Below, one piece after another: positions 33,139-33,413 of a stretch of 33,413 nt of DNA; within the stretch, counting starts at the first letter, position 1; the number at the start of each line of letters is the position of its first letter. This stretch comes from Bacteroidales bacterium (GTDB taxonomy: Bacteria > Bacteroidota > Bacteroidia > Bacteroidales > Bacteroidaceae), in assembly GCA_004556745.1 (NCBI GenBank), contig SFFY01000025.1:1-33413 (forward strand), in the 5' to 3' direction. The notes beneath the pieces were generated by a model. It was not told where the DNA came from and made no database searches. It worked only from the letters and a program-made list of their open reading frames with translations. The translations under genes were made by a program, and so were the position numbers.

Positions 33139-33413
33139 TTTAAGACAACGACGATAGTTCTGCCTCCGAAAGCCCGGTGGCTTTCGTGATGCTATCAATT
33201 GGAAGATGCATCGACAATAATTGCTTGGCGATTTCAATGGCTTTGGCGCGTTCGCCTTCGGCTTGCCCTTTCGCAAGTCCTTCCGCAAGTCCTTCCGCAC
33301 GACCTTCTGCACGACCTTCTTCTCGTCCTTCCGCCCTGCCTTTCTCCTCCGCGCTGTCGATGCAATTCTTCACATCGCGGAAGGCTTTGAGGCTGTCCTC
33401 GTAGTGGCGGAGC
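33045..33413. repeat. 304-bp offset direct duplication
   Basis: 33045-33109 and 33349-33413 share a ~65-base segment (for example CACATCGCGGAAGGCTTTGA and CTGTCCTCGTAGTGGCGGAG) differing at only two positions seen, offset by 304 bp. Between the shared segments the tails have diverged. Confidence 0.85.
33140..33413 (-). CDS. PD-(D/E)XK nuclease / Rpn-type transposase, C-terminal part (runs off the window)
   Basis: The reading frame enters from beyond the right edge as LRHYEDSLKAFRDVKNCIDS, then AEEKGRAEGREEGRAEGRAE, LAEGLAKGQAEGERAKAIEI and a tail LPIDSITKATGLSEAELSSL. The layout (YxxSL...D...EEKG, EGRA repeats, ATGLSE tail) is like the complete gene at 4279-5256. The catalytic core is outside the window. 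The gene is followed by a duplicate of its own 3' end. Confidence 0.75.
   Translation of the reverse strand, partial: LRHYEDSLKAFRDVKNCIDSAEEKGRAEGREEGRAEGRAEGLAEGLAKGQAEGERAKAIEIAKQLLSMHLPIDSITKATGLSEAELSSLS

Overview
The window looks like a piece of a Bacteroidales chromosome, most likely from a Prevotella-like organism. The signs are promoter -7 motifs of the TAnnTTTG type, secreted proteins ending in the short 'YDLxGRR...GxYIxxGKK' tail, a DUF4923-type lipoprotein, a class II (B12-dependent) ribonucleotide reductase, a FimB/Mfa2-like fimbrillin remnant and IS982-type transposase remains. The genus is inferred from protein families only. No tRNA gene or CRISPR array was seen.

Layout. 1-380: the 3' end of a 23S rRNA gene, a 5S rRNA gene and terminators. 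394-9324 (minus strand): a decayed rubrerythrin tail, then a run read right to left: frr, rsgA, an NfeD-like membrane protein, an M6-type secreted protease, a PD-(D/E)XK (Rpn-type) nuclease/transposase and a secreted GH20 hexosaminidase. 9762-12464 (minus): a Ca2+-type P-type ATPase. 12657-14050 (plus): an orphan tyrosine recombinase and a small conserved protein. 14050-15850 is almost gene-free but rich in structure: a folded RNA candidate ending in a strong terminator, inverted repeats, a 21-bp-period array of palindromes, a truncated and frameshifted fimbrillin pseudogene, and a promoter-to-hairpin unit of unknown function. 15855-20213 (plus): a 1452-residue surface protein. 20319-20940: a second 21-bp-period array and a broken IS982-family transposase. 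21076-24766 (plus): nrdJ, folB and a HAD phosphatase. 24813-28917 (minus): a CPA2-type antiporter, pepT and ndk. 29206-29880 (plus): a DUF4923-type lipoprotein. 30193-32838 (minus): a secreted C1-type peptidase and an M24B aminopeptidase P. 32872-33413 (minus): tandemly duplicated 3' ends of a second PD-(D/E)XK gene that runs off the window.

How the genes fit together. Most are housekeeping genes (ribosome recycling and assembly, deoxynucleotide and folate synthesis, nucleoside diphosphate kinase) or serve peptide and glycan scavenging (GH20, M6, C1, PepT, PepP), as expected for a saccharolytic and proteolytic gut or oral anaerobe.

The less ordinary content is in non-coding DNA. Two arrays with the same period (21 bp, two helical turns) but unrelated unit sequences lie on either side of the fimbrillin/surface-protein island. 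A dispersed ~70-bp repeat carries a promoter-like motif upstream of frr and pepT, and a third copy supplies the last codons of the HAD gene. An octamer microsatellite recurs in three intergenic regions, and a REP-like hairpin occurs once in minimal form and once with the 70-bp repeat inside it. The best candidates for something undescribed are the palindrome array at 14616-14804 and the RNA candidate at 14217-14393.
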